A stretch of DNA of 26,586 nt from Candidatus Bipolaricaulota bacterium (GCA_015661965.1 DQVA01000148.1:1-26586), one strand, 5' to 3'. Shown: positions 15,977-23,786, counted from the first letter of the stretch. The notes: generated by a model not told the origin, from the letters alone. Program-made: numbers and translations.

Positions 15977-17140
15977 ATGCCCGCCCGCCGGCCCTCCCCC
16001 CTGCTCCTCTCTGCCGCCCACGCGCTCAACGATGGGTACGGCTCCTTCCTGGCCGCCCTGATGCCGCTCCTCATCGATCGGTTCGGCCTCTCCCTGGCCA
16101 TGGCCGGGCTGCTTTCATCGGTGCGGGGCACCACGGCCTCCTTCACCCAGCCGCTGGTGGGGCTGGTGGCCGATCGGTTTGGCCCCCGTTGGCTGGTCCT
16201 CCTGGGCCCGGCGGTCACCTGCAGCGCCATGGCCCTGCTGGGCGTACTCCCTAGCTACCCCGTACTGGCGGTGGCCCTAGGGCTGGCCGGGTTGGGCACC
16301 GCCGCCTTCCATCCCGCCGCCGCCGCCCTGGCCGGCAGCGCAGGCGAAAAGCGGCGAGGCCTGGCGGTGTCGGTGTTCTCCGCCGGGGGGACCATCGGGG
16401 TGGCGGTGGGCCCGCCCCTGATCGCCGCGCTGGTGGGACGGTTCGGCCTCTCCATAACCCCGGCGCTGCTCCTGCCGGCTTGGGCGTTGGTGGGGCTCCT
16501 GGCCTGGCGGATGCCACAGGTAGCCCGGAGCTGGCGGGAAGCCCGCGCTAAGCTCCATACCCATCCCCAAGCCCGCCAGCTTGTTCGCCTATGGGCCATC
16601 GCGGTGCTGCGGGAGTTCGCCGGGATGTCCTATGTCACCTTCCTGAGCGTGCTGTGGGTGGGACGGGGGGCAGCGGTGACCACGGGTGGACTTTCCCTGA
16701 CCGTGTTCGCCCTATCCGGAGCGTTAGGGGGGGTGATCGGGGGGCGACTCTCCGACCGCTTCGGCAGACGGCGGGTGATCGTGGGGGCGTTGCTTTGCTC
16801 CATCCCCTTCCTGTACTTGTTCCTCGCCACCAATGGGGTGCCATCCATGATCCTGCTGGCCATGGGCGGGATGCTGCTTTTGGCCTCCAATCCGGTATCG
16901 GTCACCTTCGCCCAGGAGCTGTTCCCCGAACATCGGGGCATGGTATCCGGGCTGGTGATGGGGTTCGCCTGGGGGGTAGGGTCGCTGCTCCTCACCCTGG
17001 TGGGGTATCTGGGGGACGCGCTCGGGTTGGAGGCCGCTCTGGGGATCGTGACCGGACTGCTGCTTCCGGCGGCGGTGCTGGCCGCCGGCCTGCGGGAGCC
17101 GGCTCCAAAGAGCGAGGGGCCGGCCGAAGCCGGCCCCTGA
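15977..17140 (+). CDS. MFS transporter, fosmidomycin-resistance (Fsr)-like
   Basis: Seen: 387 residues with about twelve hydrophobic helices. It opens SAAHALNDGYGSFLAALMPLL, continues with TQPLVGLVADRFG (the MFS loop 2-3 motif) and GLGTAAFHPAAAALAG, then FSAGGTIGVAVGPPLIAAL, and in the second half GRLSDRFGRRRVIVG. Known: H-x-x-N-D in helix 1 and F-H-P-x-x are typical of the Fsr/YfnC-like branch of MFS drug:H+ antiporters. The ATG directly follows the TAA of the hydroxylase gene, so the two are co-transcribed. Inferred: it may move the substrate or product of that hydroxylase, but no direct evidence shows this. Confidence 0.85.
   Translation: MPARRPSPLLLSAAHALNDGYGSFLAALMPLLIDRFGLSLAMAGLLSSVRGTTASFTQPLVGLVADRFGPRWLVLLGPAVTCSAMALLGVLPSYPVLAVALGLAGLGTAAFHPAAAALAGSAGEKRRGLAVSVFSAGGTIGVAVGPPLIAALVGRFGLSITPALLLPAWALVGLLAWRMPQVARSWREARAKLHTHPQARQLVRLWAIAVLREFAGMSYVTFLSVLWVGRGAAVTTGGLSLTVFALSGALGGVIGGRLSDRFGRRRVIVGALLCSIPFLYLFLATNGVPSMILLAMGGMLLLASNPVSVTFAQELFPEHRGMVSGLVMGFAWGVGSLLLTLVGYLGDALGLEAALGIVTGLLLPAAVLAAGLREPAPKSEGPAEAGP
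17115..17138. terminator. Bidirectional terminator candidate between convergent genes
   Basis: AGGGGCCGGC-CGAA-GCCGGCCCCT is a 10-bp perfect stem with a four-base loop. It covers the last codons of the MFS gene and the first base of its TGA. On the minus strand CGCTCTTTGG follows it, giving a short T run for the gene at 17164-17817. Confidence 0.6.
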
Positions 17141-17163
17141 GGCCACTCCGAACTCCCAACCCG

Positions 17164-17817
17164 CTACAGGCCTAGGGCCTCAAGCAGGGAGGTCAGGTCC
17201 ATGGCCGCCATGAACTCCTCCACCGACTTGATGCCGAACCCCTCCACCAGGGTGAGGAGCAGATTCATGATCCCCTCTGGGGGCGCGGTCATCAGGGAGG
17301 CGATCAACATCTCGGGTGGGATGCCCGCCTCGGCAAGAGTCCCTTGGAGCTCGGGGTTGGCGGCGAAAAATGCCTGCAGCAGGGCTTGGAACTGTTCCGG
17401 CCCCTGCTCCCGCAGCAGCACCAGCCCGTTCACCAGCAACTTGAGGAACGCCGGCAGGGTGGCGAAGTAAGGCTGGCCCGCGGGGCGGCCAGCGGCCAGC
17501 CACTGGAACAGGGCCACCTTGGCCGTGGCCGGCTGCCAGTGGAGCTCCACCAGGCCGTAGGCCACGAGCTCCCCGGCGAAGTCGAACTCTATCCCCTCCG
17601 CCGCCCCCAGGTTCTCCACCAGGCCGCCCACTTCCACCTTGTACAAGATGGTCACCGGTTGGTCGAACTCCAAGTGAAAGCCGGTCACCGCCGCCCCGGT
17701 GAGGTTGGCGAACCAGCCCACTGCCTTATCCCCCACCGTGAACTCCCGCACCTGTTGGCCCAAGGCCGGTCCTGCCACCAGCAACAGGGCTGCCACCACC
17801 AGCGCTAGCTTCTTCAC
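17164..17817 (-). CDS. Exported hypothetical protein
   Basis: I do not recognise this 217-residue protein. It starts with a clear signal peptide, MKKLALVVAALLLVAGPALG, with likely cleavage after ALG before QQVREF. Residues ~25-105 look beta-rich (VTGFHLEFDQPVTILYKVEV, LVAYGLVELHWQPA). The second half is helical and hydrophobic, ending in a run of short amphipathic helices. No cysteines and no membrane anchor are seen. The GTG start is set by AAAGGAGGTGATC, an unusually complete match to the 16S 3' end, so strong translation is expected. A TAGAAT -10 box lies at 17848-17853. Probably periplasmic or extracellular; function unknown. Confidence 0.75.
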   Translation of the reverse strand: MKKLALVVAALLLVAGPALGQQVREFTVGDKAVGWFANLTGAAVTGFHLEFDQPVTILYKVEVGGLVENLGAAEGIEFDFAGELVAYGLVELHWQPATAKVALFQWLAAGRPAGQPYFATLPAFLKLLVNGLVLLREQGPEQFQALLQAFFAANPELQGTLAEAGIPPEMLIASLMTAPPEGIMNLLLTLVEGFGIKSVEEFMAAMDLTSLLEALGL

Positions 17818-17847
17818 CTGCAGATCACCTCCTTTTGGGATTACCGC

Positions 17848-17853
17848 ATTCTA
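17848..17853 (-). promoter_or_regulatory. Putative -10 box for the exported hypothetical gene
   Basis: TAGAAT on the minus strand (5 of 6 consensus positions), 31 bases before the GTG start. It lies in the short gap below the nuclease gene; the -35 would fall inside that gene's 3' end and is weak. Confidence 0.4.
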
Positions 17854-17863
17854 GCGGGCGGGA

Positions 17864-18598
17864 CTAGACGAGGCCATCGAACAATCCCCCAGGGGCCTCC
17901 TCGGGCACCTGCTCCTCCTCCTGCACGGGCTTGTCCCCCTGCCCGGCTCCGGGGGGGATCACCAGGTCCTCATTACAGAAGTCCGTATAGGGGCAGTAGC
18001 GGCACTGGTCGTACTCCCAGTCGGATTTATCCGGGAGGGGCGGCAGTCTCCCCTCCAGGAAGATGGTGCGCCGCAGCCGCTCGAAGGTGGCGAGCACCCG
18101 CCCGATCTCCTCTTCGTCCCGGCCCACCACGAACTCCCGCAGCTCTTGGTTGGCCTTGTTCTCCGCCAGGATCACCCCCTGGGGGATGTCGAAGTAATGG
18201 AGGTATAGCTGGAGCTGGAGGTAGTGATCCCGCCTGGGGGCGGCCACCATCTGTTCGAAGTTGTAGGGGTGGACGGTTTTTATCTCCACCACGTAGTTCT
18301 TCCCTTCCAAGGACACGATCACGTCCGCCCGGCCGTGAAACAAGGGGTTGGGGGGGAGAGGGGCCTCCGCCGCCACCACGATCCCCATCCCATACAGGGC
18401 TTGCACGATCCGTTGGTGGGCGGCGTCCCCCACCGCCAGCTTCCTGGCGGTTTGGCCGTCCAGCGGCGGCCTGGGGAAGCCCTTGGCGGAGTAGAAGATC
18501 TGGCGGGGGCACTTGGCCACCTCGGTTACATAGAAGTAATCACGTACGCGCACCCGTTCCTCGCGCTGGAAGTACTCCTCGAGCCGTTCGATCAGCAT
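17864..18598 (-). CDS. PD-(D/E)XK nuclease with Cas4/AddB-like Fe-S cysteines
   Basis: Seen: 244 residues. C30 in KCPRQ, H61 in GDAAHQ, D92 in HGRADVI, E105 and K107 in VVEIKT and the QLQLYLHYF helix form the RecB/Cas4 nuclease core. C199-x2-C202-x5-C208 with C30 makes the four-cysteine 4Fe-4S set of Cas4 and AddB. About 35 acidic, proline-rich residues follow. Known: such enzymes are 5'-3' or 3'-5' single-strand DNA exonucleases used in recombination or CRISPR adaptation. No cas1/cas2 or repeats occur here, so a housekeeping repair role is more likely. It lies 120 bp downstream of scpB on the same strand. Confidence 0.85.
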   Translation of the reverse strand: MLIERLEEYFQREERVRVRDYFYVTEVAKCPRQIFYSAKGFPRPPLDGQTARKLAVGDAAHQRIVQALYGMGIVVAAEAPLPPNPLFHGRADVIVSLEGKNYVVEIKTVHPYNFEQMVAAPRRDHYLQLQLYLHYFDIPQGVILAENKANQELREFVVGRDEEEIGRVLATFERLRRTIFLEGRLPPLPDKSDWEYDQCRYCPYTDFCNEDLVIPPGAGQGDKPVQEEEQVPEEAPGGLFDGLV

Positions 18599-18718
18599 GA
18601 CGTGACAGTCTATCCAGTGGCCCCCCGGGGGGCAATTCGCACCACCGGCGCTGGGGTGCCAAGCCGGCCGGTGAACAAGCGTGGTCGGTCCGGGCTAACC
18701 CTCAGAACAAGGGCGCGG

Positions 18719-19210
18719 TCAACCTGGAGGGGACTCCAGCAGGGCCCGCAACTCCTCCGCGGTCTCCACCCCGAAATAGGAGAGGAGGGCTTTGGTCACC
18801 GACAGGCGCTTGGTGGGGCCTTCTTCTTCTGCCCGCACGAAGCCCCGCTCGACGAGCTCGCGGACATGGGAATAGGCCCGCTGGCCTCGCAGCCGCACCA
18901 CCTCGGACTGCAGGATCGGCCCCCGGTACACGATTACCGCCAGCGTCCGCAACACCGGCTCCGGGATGTCCTGCCCCGGGGCGAACGGGCGCACCGCCTC
19001 CGCCAGGTGCCCCTTCACTTGCAGCACGTAACCCCCGCCTTGCTGCACTATCTCCAGCCCCCGATCCGGGGCTGCGTATTCCTCGGCCAGGGCCTGAATG
19101 AGCCGCCCCACTGCCTCCTCGGACAGGTTCAGTACCTGGGCCAGCCGGGCCAACGACAGCGGCCGGTCGGCCACGAACAGCGCCGCTTCAACCAGGGCCT
19201 TCGGCTCCAC
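18719..19210 (-). CDS. scpB: Segregation and condensation protein B
   Basis: Seen: 163 residues forming two winged-helix domains. The sequence EAALFVADRPLSLARLAQVL begins the first, and the second has LRTLAVIVYRGPILQSEVVRLRG and ERGFVRAEE, the usual ScpB core. It lacks the extended tail of some ScpB proteins. The GTG start overlaps scpA by 23 bp, so translation is probably coupled. Known: ScpB dimers bind ScpA and with SMC form the bacterial condensin that compacts and separates chromosomes. Confidence 0.93.
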   Translation of the reverse strand: MEPKALVEAALFVADRPLSLARLAQVLNLSEEAVGRLIQALAEEYAAPDRGLEIVQQGGGYVLQVKGHLAEAVRPFAPGQDIPEPVLRTLAVIVYRGPILQSEVVRLRGQRAYSHVRELVERGFVRAEEEGPTKRLSVTKALLSYFGVETAEELRALLESPPG

Positions 19211-19892
19211 GGGGGACCTCGATCAGTACCTCCCCTAGGAACTCCTCCTGGAAAAGCCGCACCTTTCCCTGGGCATCCAGGTGCAATAGCTCCAGGAACC
19301 GGGCCACCTGCTCGCGGGGGTCCTCCCGCTTAACCAGGATCCGGAACGGGATCACCCGATTCCCGTTGACGAGGGACAGAAGCCGCTTAAGCAGCCTTTT
19401 GGTGCGTCGGGAAAAGGGCTCCCTGGGGAGCTCCAATCCCACGTCCTCCAGGTCGACCTCCCGCCGGCCATCCCGTTTCCTCTTGCCATGGGCCAAGGCC
19501 GCCTGCAGGGCGCGCCGGAGCTCCCCCACACTGGCCCGCACCTTGGGGCGGCGCAGGAGCGGCAACGTGAACTCGGGGGCGATGTACACCTCCTCGGCCA
19601 TCGGCACCTCGGCCGAGAGCTCCTCCACCACCTCCTCCAAGGTGGGCGGCTCCCGCTCCTCCTCCCGCAGGAACTCCGACTTCATCCTGAGGAGCACCGC
19701 CCCGGCGTGGAGCATCCTACCCGGGATCTCCAGCTCCAATGCCTTGAGCTCCGCAAGATACCCCCGGAACCGCCGCACCAGTTCCACCAGGTTCACCGCC
19801 CAGGGGTCCATGTCCCGGGCCAGATGGGAAAACAGCAGGTCCCAATCCGCCCGGGCAAGGCACGTCAGGGCAAACAGTTCACCGGTTTCCAT
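19188..19892 (-). CDS. scpA: Segregation and condensation protein A (kleisin)
   Basis: Seen: 234 residues. The N-terminal helical domain contains MDPWAVNLVELVRRFRGYL and ALELEIPGRMLHAGAVLLRMKSEFL, typical of ScpA. An acidic linker (EEEREPPTLEEVVEEL) follows, and the C-terminal winged helix ends QVARFLELLHLDAQGKVRLFQEEFLGEVLI. The ATG lies inside the 3' end of smc (14-bp overlap). Known: ScpA bridges the two SMC heads; its C-terminal domain binds one head and its N-terminal domain the neck of the other. Slightly shorter than the ~250-residue norm. Confidence 0.93.
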   Translation of the reverse strand: METGELFALTCLARADWDLLFSHLARDMDPWAVNLVELVRRFRGYLAELKALELEIPGRMLHAGAVLLRMKSEFLREEEREPPTLEEVVEELSAEVPMAEEVYIAPEFTLPLLRRPKVRASVGELRRALQAALAHGKRKRDGRREVDLEDVGLELPREPFSRRTKRLLKRLLSLVNGNRVIPFRILVKREDPREQVARFLELLHLDAQGKVRLFQEEFLGEVLIEVPRGAEGPG

Positions 19893-22359
19893 CGGCGACC
19901 AACTCCATGGCCACTACCTCCGAGGCGCCACCCCGCATGGTCACCCCGTACACCCGGTCCGCATGTCGGATCAGCTCCTCGTTGTGGGAGATCACGATCA
20001 CTTGAGCCTCCCGGGCGAACTCCTTGAGCAACCGGGCCAGCCGTTCCGAGTTGGCCCGGTCCAGGGCGGCGTCCACCTCGTCCAACAAGTAAAACGGGGC
20101 TGGACGCCCGGCGGCCAGCGCCAGCACGAACGCGATGGCCACCAGGGTCTTCTCCCCACCGGAGAGGGCATCCAGCAGCCGCGGCTCCTTCCCCGGGGGG
20201 CGGGCGAACACGAGAAGGCCGGAGTCGATGTTCCCCGCCTCGGCGAGTTTGAGGCCAGCCTCTCCCCCGCCGAACAGCCGCTGAAACAGGCGGTTCAGCT
20301 CCCCCGACACCGTCTCCAGGGTGGCGAAGAATTTTTCCCTCTTTTTCTGCTCCAGCTCCCCGATGAACTGTTCGATCTCCTCTTTCTCCCGCTCCAGGGT
20401 CCGCACCCGCTCCTTGAACGCCTGGAACTCGGTGAGAAAGGCCTCGTACTCCTGGATGGCCCGCAGGTTCACTGGGCCGAGTTCTGCCAGCCGGCGCTCG
20501 GCCTGCCTGAGGCGGGCTTGGAGCACGTCCGGGGTGCCGGGGATGGCCCCCCCGCGGGGTTCCTCCACCCCCCCCAGGGCAGACAGTTCCCCGCTCAGCT
20601 CCGCCGCTTCCCGCTCGTAGCGGGATAGGGCCGCCCGTTTCCGCTCCAAGGCCAGATATGCCTTCTTCCGCCGTTCCCTGAGCTCCAGGAGCTTGGACTC
20701 GGCGGAGGAGCGGGCCGCCTTGGCTTGGGCCAGCTTCCGGGAATGTTCGTGGAGGGCCCCTTCCGCCCGGGACAGCTCCCCCGAAAGCGTCTCCATCTCC
20801 TCCCTTAGGCGCGAAAGCTCGCGTTCCAACCGCGTGAGCTGCTCCCTCTTCCCAGCGAGATCCGGCCCCCTCCGGCGGGCCCTGGGGGCGCCACCGACGA
20901 TGGCCCCGCCCCGCTCCAGCAGGTCCCCCTCCAGGGTCACCACCCGCACCCCTTGAAGCTCCCGCACCGCCTCCAGGGACTCCGCCACCAAGGTGTCGGA
21001 GAGCACGTACCGCACCGCGGGCTCTATCTCGGGCGGGAACTCCACCAGCTCGATCACGAGCCCCACCACGCCGGGGAGCCGCAGGGCCTCCCGGGCCCTG
21101 GCCGAGACGCGAGGTACGGACAGCCGGTCTAGGGGCAAGAACCGGGCCCGCCCCAGCCCCTTCTCCTTCAGGTACCGGACGCACTTTAGGGCTAGGTCCC
21201 GGCTCGCCACCACCAGGTCATGGCGGTGGCCGCCCCAGGCGGTCTCCAAGGCCAGCTCCAACCCATCCCGGGGCTGCACCAGCTGCCCCAGGGTGCCGTG
21301 GATTCCTGGCCAACCGAGCCCCAACAGGGCCGCCACCGGCTCCGGCGGGGTGTCCCGGGAGCCCACGTACCTTTGCAGGTCCTGAATGGTCTCCCGCAGG
21401 GAGGCGATCTCCCGGGCCCGGGCCCGGGCCTCGGCCTCCTTGGCCGACAGCTCCCCCCGCAGGCGCTCCACCTTCCGGATCAGCTCGGCGGTGGCCGCAT
21501 CCTCGGCCTGAGGCTGGGCCCCCAGTTTCCGCTCCCGGGCCTCGATCTCCCGATCCAGCCGGTCCACCCGGGCGGCGAGCTCTTCCACCTCCTCCCGGGT
21601 CCGGGCCGCCTGGGCCTGGGCCCGTTCCAGCGCCTTGGTCAGCGTCTCCCAGCGGCGGTAGCGGAGGGTGGCGGCCAGCCGGTCCCGCTCCTCGGAGAGG
21701 GCCTTGTACTCCAGCGCCGCCTCCCGCTCCCGATGGAGCTCGGCCAGCCGGCGGCGGCGCTCGGCGAGCAGAATGCGACTGGTATTGAGACGTTCCTTGA
21801 CCTGCCCCAATTCGGCGATGGCTTTGGCCTTGCGCTCCTCGTACGCCGCCACCCCGGCCACCTCGTCCAGGATCTCCCGCCGCCTCTTGGGGGACCGCTC
21901 CAGCACGTCCACCACCATGCCCTGCTCCACGATGTGATAACCATCCGGGTCGATGCTGGCATGGGAAAGCAGGGCCTCCACCGCCTTGGCCGACACCACC
22001 TTCCCCTGGAGGCGGTAGGTGGAAGAAGAGGCGGTGATGCGACGGGACAGGGTCACCTCGTCGGCGGGCTGGGACAGGAACTGGTCGAACACACCGGTCC
22101 GGTTGTCCAACACCAGGGTCACTTCCGCTTCGGGGACGGGCTCCCCGCCCGGGGGGCAGTGCAGCAATTGCTCCATCCGCTCGGCCCGCAGGGACCGGGA
22201 CCTACGGCCCATCACGAACGCCAAGGCGTCGAAGATGTTCGATTTCCCGGCCCCGTTCTCCCCCACGATGGCGGTAAAGCCAGGGTAAAAGGGGAGGGAA
22301 GCCCTGCGGCGGAACGATTTGAACCCCTGCACGGTGAGGCGCTTGATGGTGGTAGTCAT
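19879..22359 (-). CDS. smc: Chromosome partition protein SMC, short-armed
   Basis: Seen: 826 residues. N-terminal head with Walker A GENGAGKS at 33-40. First coiled-coil arm about 165-330. Hinge about 347-495, with GIHGTLGQLV and the LSDTLVAESLE region. Second arm about 498-675. C-terminal head with signature LSGGEKTLVAIAF at 732-744 and Walker B FYLLDEVDAALD at 756-767. All parts are present, yet the protein is about 350 residues shorter than the usual 1150-1190 because both arms are about half length. The ATG overlaps the HTH gene stop (ATGA). Known: SMC dimers use ATP to extrude DNA loops. Inferred: a functional but compact condensin. Confidence 0.95.
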   Translation of the reverse strand: MTTTIKRLTVQGFKSFRRRASLPFYPGFTAIVGENGAGKSNIFDALAFVMGRRSRSLRAERMEQLLHCPPGGEPVPEAEVTLVLDNRTGVFDQFLSQPADEVTLSRRITASSSTYRLQGKVVSAKAVEALLSHASIDPDGYHIVEQGMVVDVLERSPKRRREILDEVAGVAAYEERKAKAIAELGQVKERLNTSRILLAERRRRLAELHREREAALEYKALSEERDRLAATLRYRRWETLTKALERAQAQAARTREEVEELAARVDRLDREIEARERKLGAQPQAEDAATAELIRKVERLRGELSAKEAEARARAREIASLRETIQDLQRYVGSRDTPPEPVAALLGLGWPGIHGTLGQLVQPRDGLELALETAWGGHRHDLVVASRDLALKCVRYLKEKGLGRARFLPLDRLSVPRVSARAREALRLPGVVGLVIELVEFPPEIEPAVRYVLSDTLVAESLEAVRELQGVRVVTLEGDLLERGGAIVGGAPRARRRGPDLAGKREQLTRLERELSRLREEMETLSGELSRAEGALHEHSRKLAQAKAARSSAESKLLELRERRKKAYLALERKRAALSRYEREAAELSGELSALGGVEEPRGGAIPGTPDVLQARLRQAERRLAELGPVNLRAIQEYEAFLTEFQAFKERVRTLEREKEEIEQFIGELEQKKREKFFATLETVSGELNRLFQRLFGGGEAGLKLAEAGNIDSGLLVFARPPGKEPRLLDALSGGEKTLVAIAFVLALAAGRPAPFYLLDEVDAALDRANSERLARLLKEFAREAQVIVISHNEELIRHADRVYGVTMRGGASEVVAMELVADGNR

Positions 22360-22595
22360 GCCGGCTCGTCGAACAACCCCAGCAACACCAGCCGAGGACG
22401 GCGGTCCAGGGCCGGCTCCGGCCCCCCCCGGAGCAGCCGCTCTATCTTGTGGCGGTTGTAGTCATTGGGGATGCTTAGTCCCTCCTCCCAGCGGATGATG
22501 GTGGGAACCGAGACCCCCAGGCGATTCGCCACTGCCCGTTTGGACAGGCCATGCTCCAAGCGGAATCGCCTGAGCCTCTCTCCAATCAGTTCCAT
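22356..22595 (-). CDS. Small Xre-type helix-turn-helix DNA-binding protein
   Basis: Seen: 79 residues. LIGERLRRFRLEHGLSKRAV, then ANRLGVSVPTIIRWEEG, is a classic Xre/Cro helix-turn-helix. The remaining tail (LVLLGLFDEPA) has no recognised domain. It is the first gene of the HTH-smc-scpA-scpB operon, overlapping smc by four bases. Its short leader and promoter carry a 12-bp palindrome at 22623-22634 overlapping the -10 box. Inferred: an autoregulator of the condensin operon; the sequence does not show whether it also acts elsewhere. Confidence 0.85.
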   Translation of the reverse strand: MELIGERLRRFRLEHGLSKRAVANRLGVSVPTIIRWEEGLSIPNDYNRHKIERLLRGGPEPALDRRPRLVLLGLFDEPA

Positions 22596-22612
22596 TCTGG
22601 TTTCCCCCTTGA

Positions 22613-22647
22613 GTTACGAATATAACATTTGTTACGCGTCCGGCCAA
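22613..22647 (-). promoter_or_regulatory. Promoter and candidate operator of the HTH-smc-scpAB operon
   Basis: Minus strand: TTGGCC (22642-22647), 17 bp, TATATT (22619-22624). The palindrome TAACATTTGTTA (22623-22634, plus-strand spelling) abuts and slightly overlaps the -10 box. GTTACG also occurs twice (22613-22618 and 22631-22636). Both are in an AT-rich island unlike the surrounding sequence. Confidence 0.6.
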
Positions 22648-22653
22648 AGAAGG

Positions 22654-22676
22654 AGGGGCACGGAGAACGTGCCCCT
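22654..22676 (-). terminator. Rho-independent terminator of the longer coiled-coil gene
   Basis: A 9-bp perfect stem, AGGGGCACG with CGTGCCCCT around a five-base loop, lies ten bases past the stop codon. CCTTCTTT follows it on the minus strand. It insulates the coiled-coil gene from the smc operon promoter. Confidence 0.8.
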
Positions 22677-22686
22677 TGTCCTTGTC

Positions 22687-23625
22687 CTAGCCGCCCGTGC
22701 CCATGAATACCAGCACGATGGCGGCGATCCCGACAAGCAGGGCCAGGATGGCCATCCCCTGGGCAGCGCCCAAGGCGTCCTGCACCGCCTGCACGTCCAG
22801 TCCGTCCACTTGGGCTTCCAGAGCCGTGAGGCGGGTCTCCTGAGCGCCCAGCCGCCTCGTCAAGGAAGCGATGGCCTCCTTGTTGGCCTGGATGTCGGCG
22901 GTGAAGCCCCCCAGCGCCGCCTCGACGCCCTCCAGCTTGGCCCGGTTGTTCTCGATCTTTATCTGCAGGGCCTGGGCAGCCTGCTCCAACGCCAGGATGC
23001 GGCGCTGCAGGGACCCCAGGTCCTGCTCCTCCAACGCAGCCAGGCGGGCTTCGTGATCCCGCACCTGGGAGGACAGGGTGGCCAGGCTCTCCGCCAACTC
23101 CGCCAGCTGAGCCGAGAGGGCCCCGAACCGCTCATCACAGGAGGCCATACACTGGGCGAGCCGGTCAGCCAACGCCCCCAGTTGCCCCTCAACTTGTGCT
23201 TTGAAGGAGGTGAAATCCTCCACCAGGCCCTGTATGGCCGCTTCGTTCGCCTCGAACCTCGCCTGCACCTCCGCGAACTTGTCCGCTACCAGGTCATGCA
23301 GGTTGCTGATGGCCTCGGCGGCGTCCGCCAAACCGGCCTCCAGGCCCTCGATGCGGGGGACAAGGCCCGCGACGCTCTCCCGGAGTTGTCCGATGGCCGC
23401 CTTCGCCTCGCTGAGCTCGGCTGCCAAGGTTCGATAGCGGGCGACCAGGTCCTGATCCGCCCGGTTCAGCGCTTGGATGGCATCATTGAGTTCGGCCAGA
23501 AACCCCTCGAAGCAGGCCAGCACTTGCCCATAGGCCACATCCGGCTGGGCTGCCTCCCCTTCCGCATACGCCCCCGGGGCTAACAACAACCCCACAATAA
23601 TGATCCCCACGATTTTCCTGCTCAT
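22687..23625 (-). CDS. Exported coiled-coil protein with C-terminal membrane anchor (paralog A)
   Basis: Not a family I can name. Seen: 312 residues. Signal peptide MSRKIVGIIIVGLLLAPGAYA. A continuous Ala/Leu/Glu-rich heptad region runs from about 40 to 285, with a Cys pair in QCMASC at 158-163. One hydrophobic helix spans about 289-308, followed only by GTGG. Residues 199-245 match residues 121-167 of the neighbouring protein encoded at 23833-24522 at 33 of 47 positions, around the core KIENNRAKLEG. The ATG follows a GGGGG-containing ribosome-binding site. Inferred: a rod on the outer side of the membrane, anchored at its C-terminus. Its terminator follows directly. Confidence 0.8.
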   Translation of the reverse strand: MSRKIVGIIIVGLLLAPGAYAEGEAAQPDVAYGQVLACFEGFLAELNDAIQALNRADQDLVARYRTLAAELSEAKAAIGQLRESVAGLVPRIEGLEAGLADAAEAISNLHDLVADKFAEVQARFEANEAAIQGLVEDFTSFKAQVEGQLGALADRLAQCMASCDERFGALSAQLAELAESLATLSSQVRDHEARLAALEEQDLGSLQRRILALEQAAQALQIKIENNRAKLEGVEAALGGFTADIQANKEAIASLTRRLGAQETRLTALEAQVDGLDVQAVQDALGAAQGMAILALLVGIAAIVLVFMGTGG

Positions 23626-23690
23626 GCTTTCAACCCCCTTTCCTCTCCGGTGCAGATCTCGCTCCTGCTTGCCCATTTCCAAGGCCACCC

Positions 23691-23749
23691 TAACTGGCGC
23701 GGAGATGGAGGACACGGGCCGCTGGTCCGTCCCGGGGTCGGGTTTGTCG
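23691..23749 (-). promoter_or_regulatory. Two-part upstream element of paralog A
   Basis: Minus strand: CGACAAACCCGACCCC (23734-23749), 33 bases, then GCGCCAGTTAGGGTGG. The same two blocks with nearly the same spacing precede paralog B. No sigma-70 -10 consensus is seen, so the element may serve another sigma factor or an activator. Confidence 0.45.
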
Positions 23750-23786
23750 CCCCGGCGGCGGTCATGTGTCATGCCCCCCAATGAAT

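Noticed and set aside
17864..18598. Nuclease as a CRISPR adaptation Cas4
   Set aside because: No cas1, cas2 or repeat array in the window; a general repair nuclease is simpler.
18599..18718. GCCCCCCGGGGGGC palindrome and GCACC/GGTGC dyad as a terminator of scpB
   Set aside because: The first has no loop and the second has a weak five-base stem; neither is followed by a T run, so no terminator is called.
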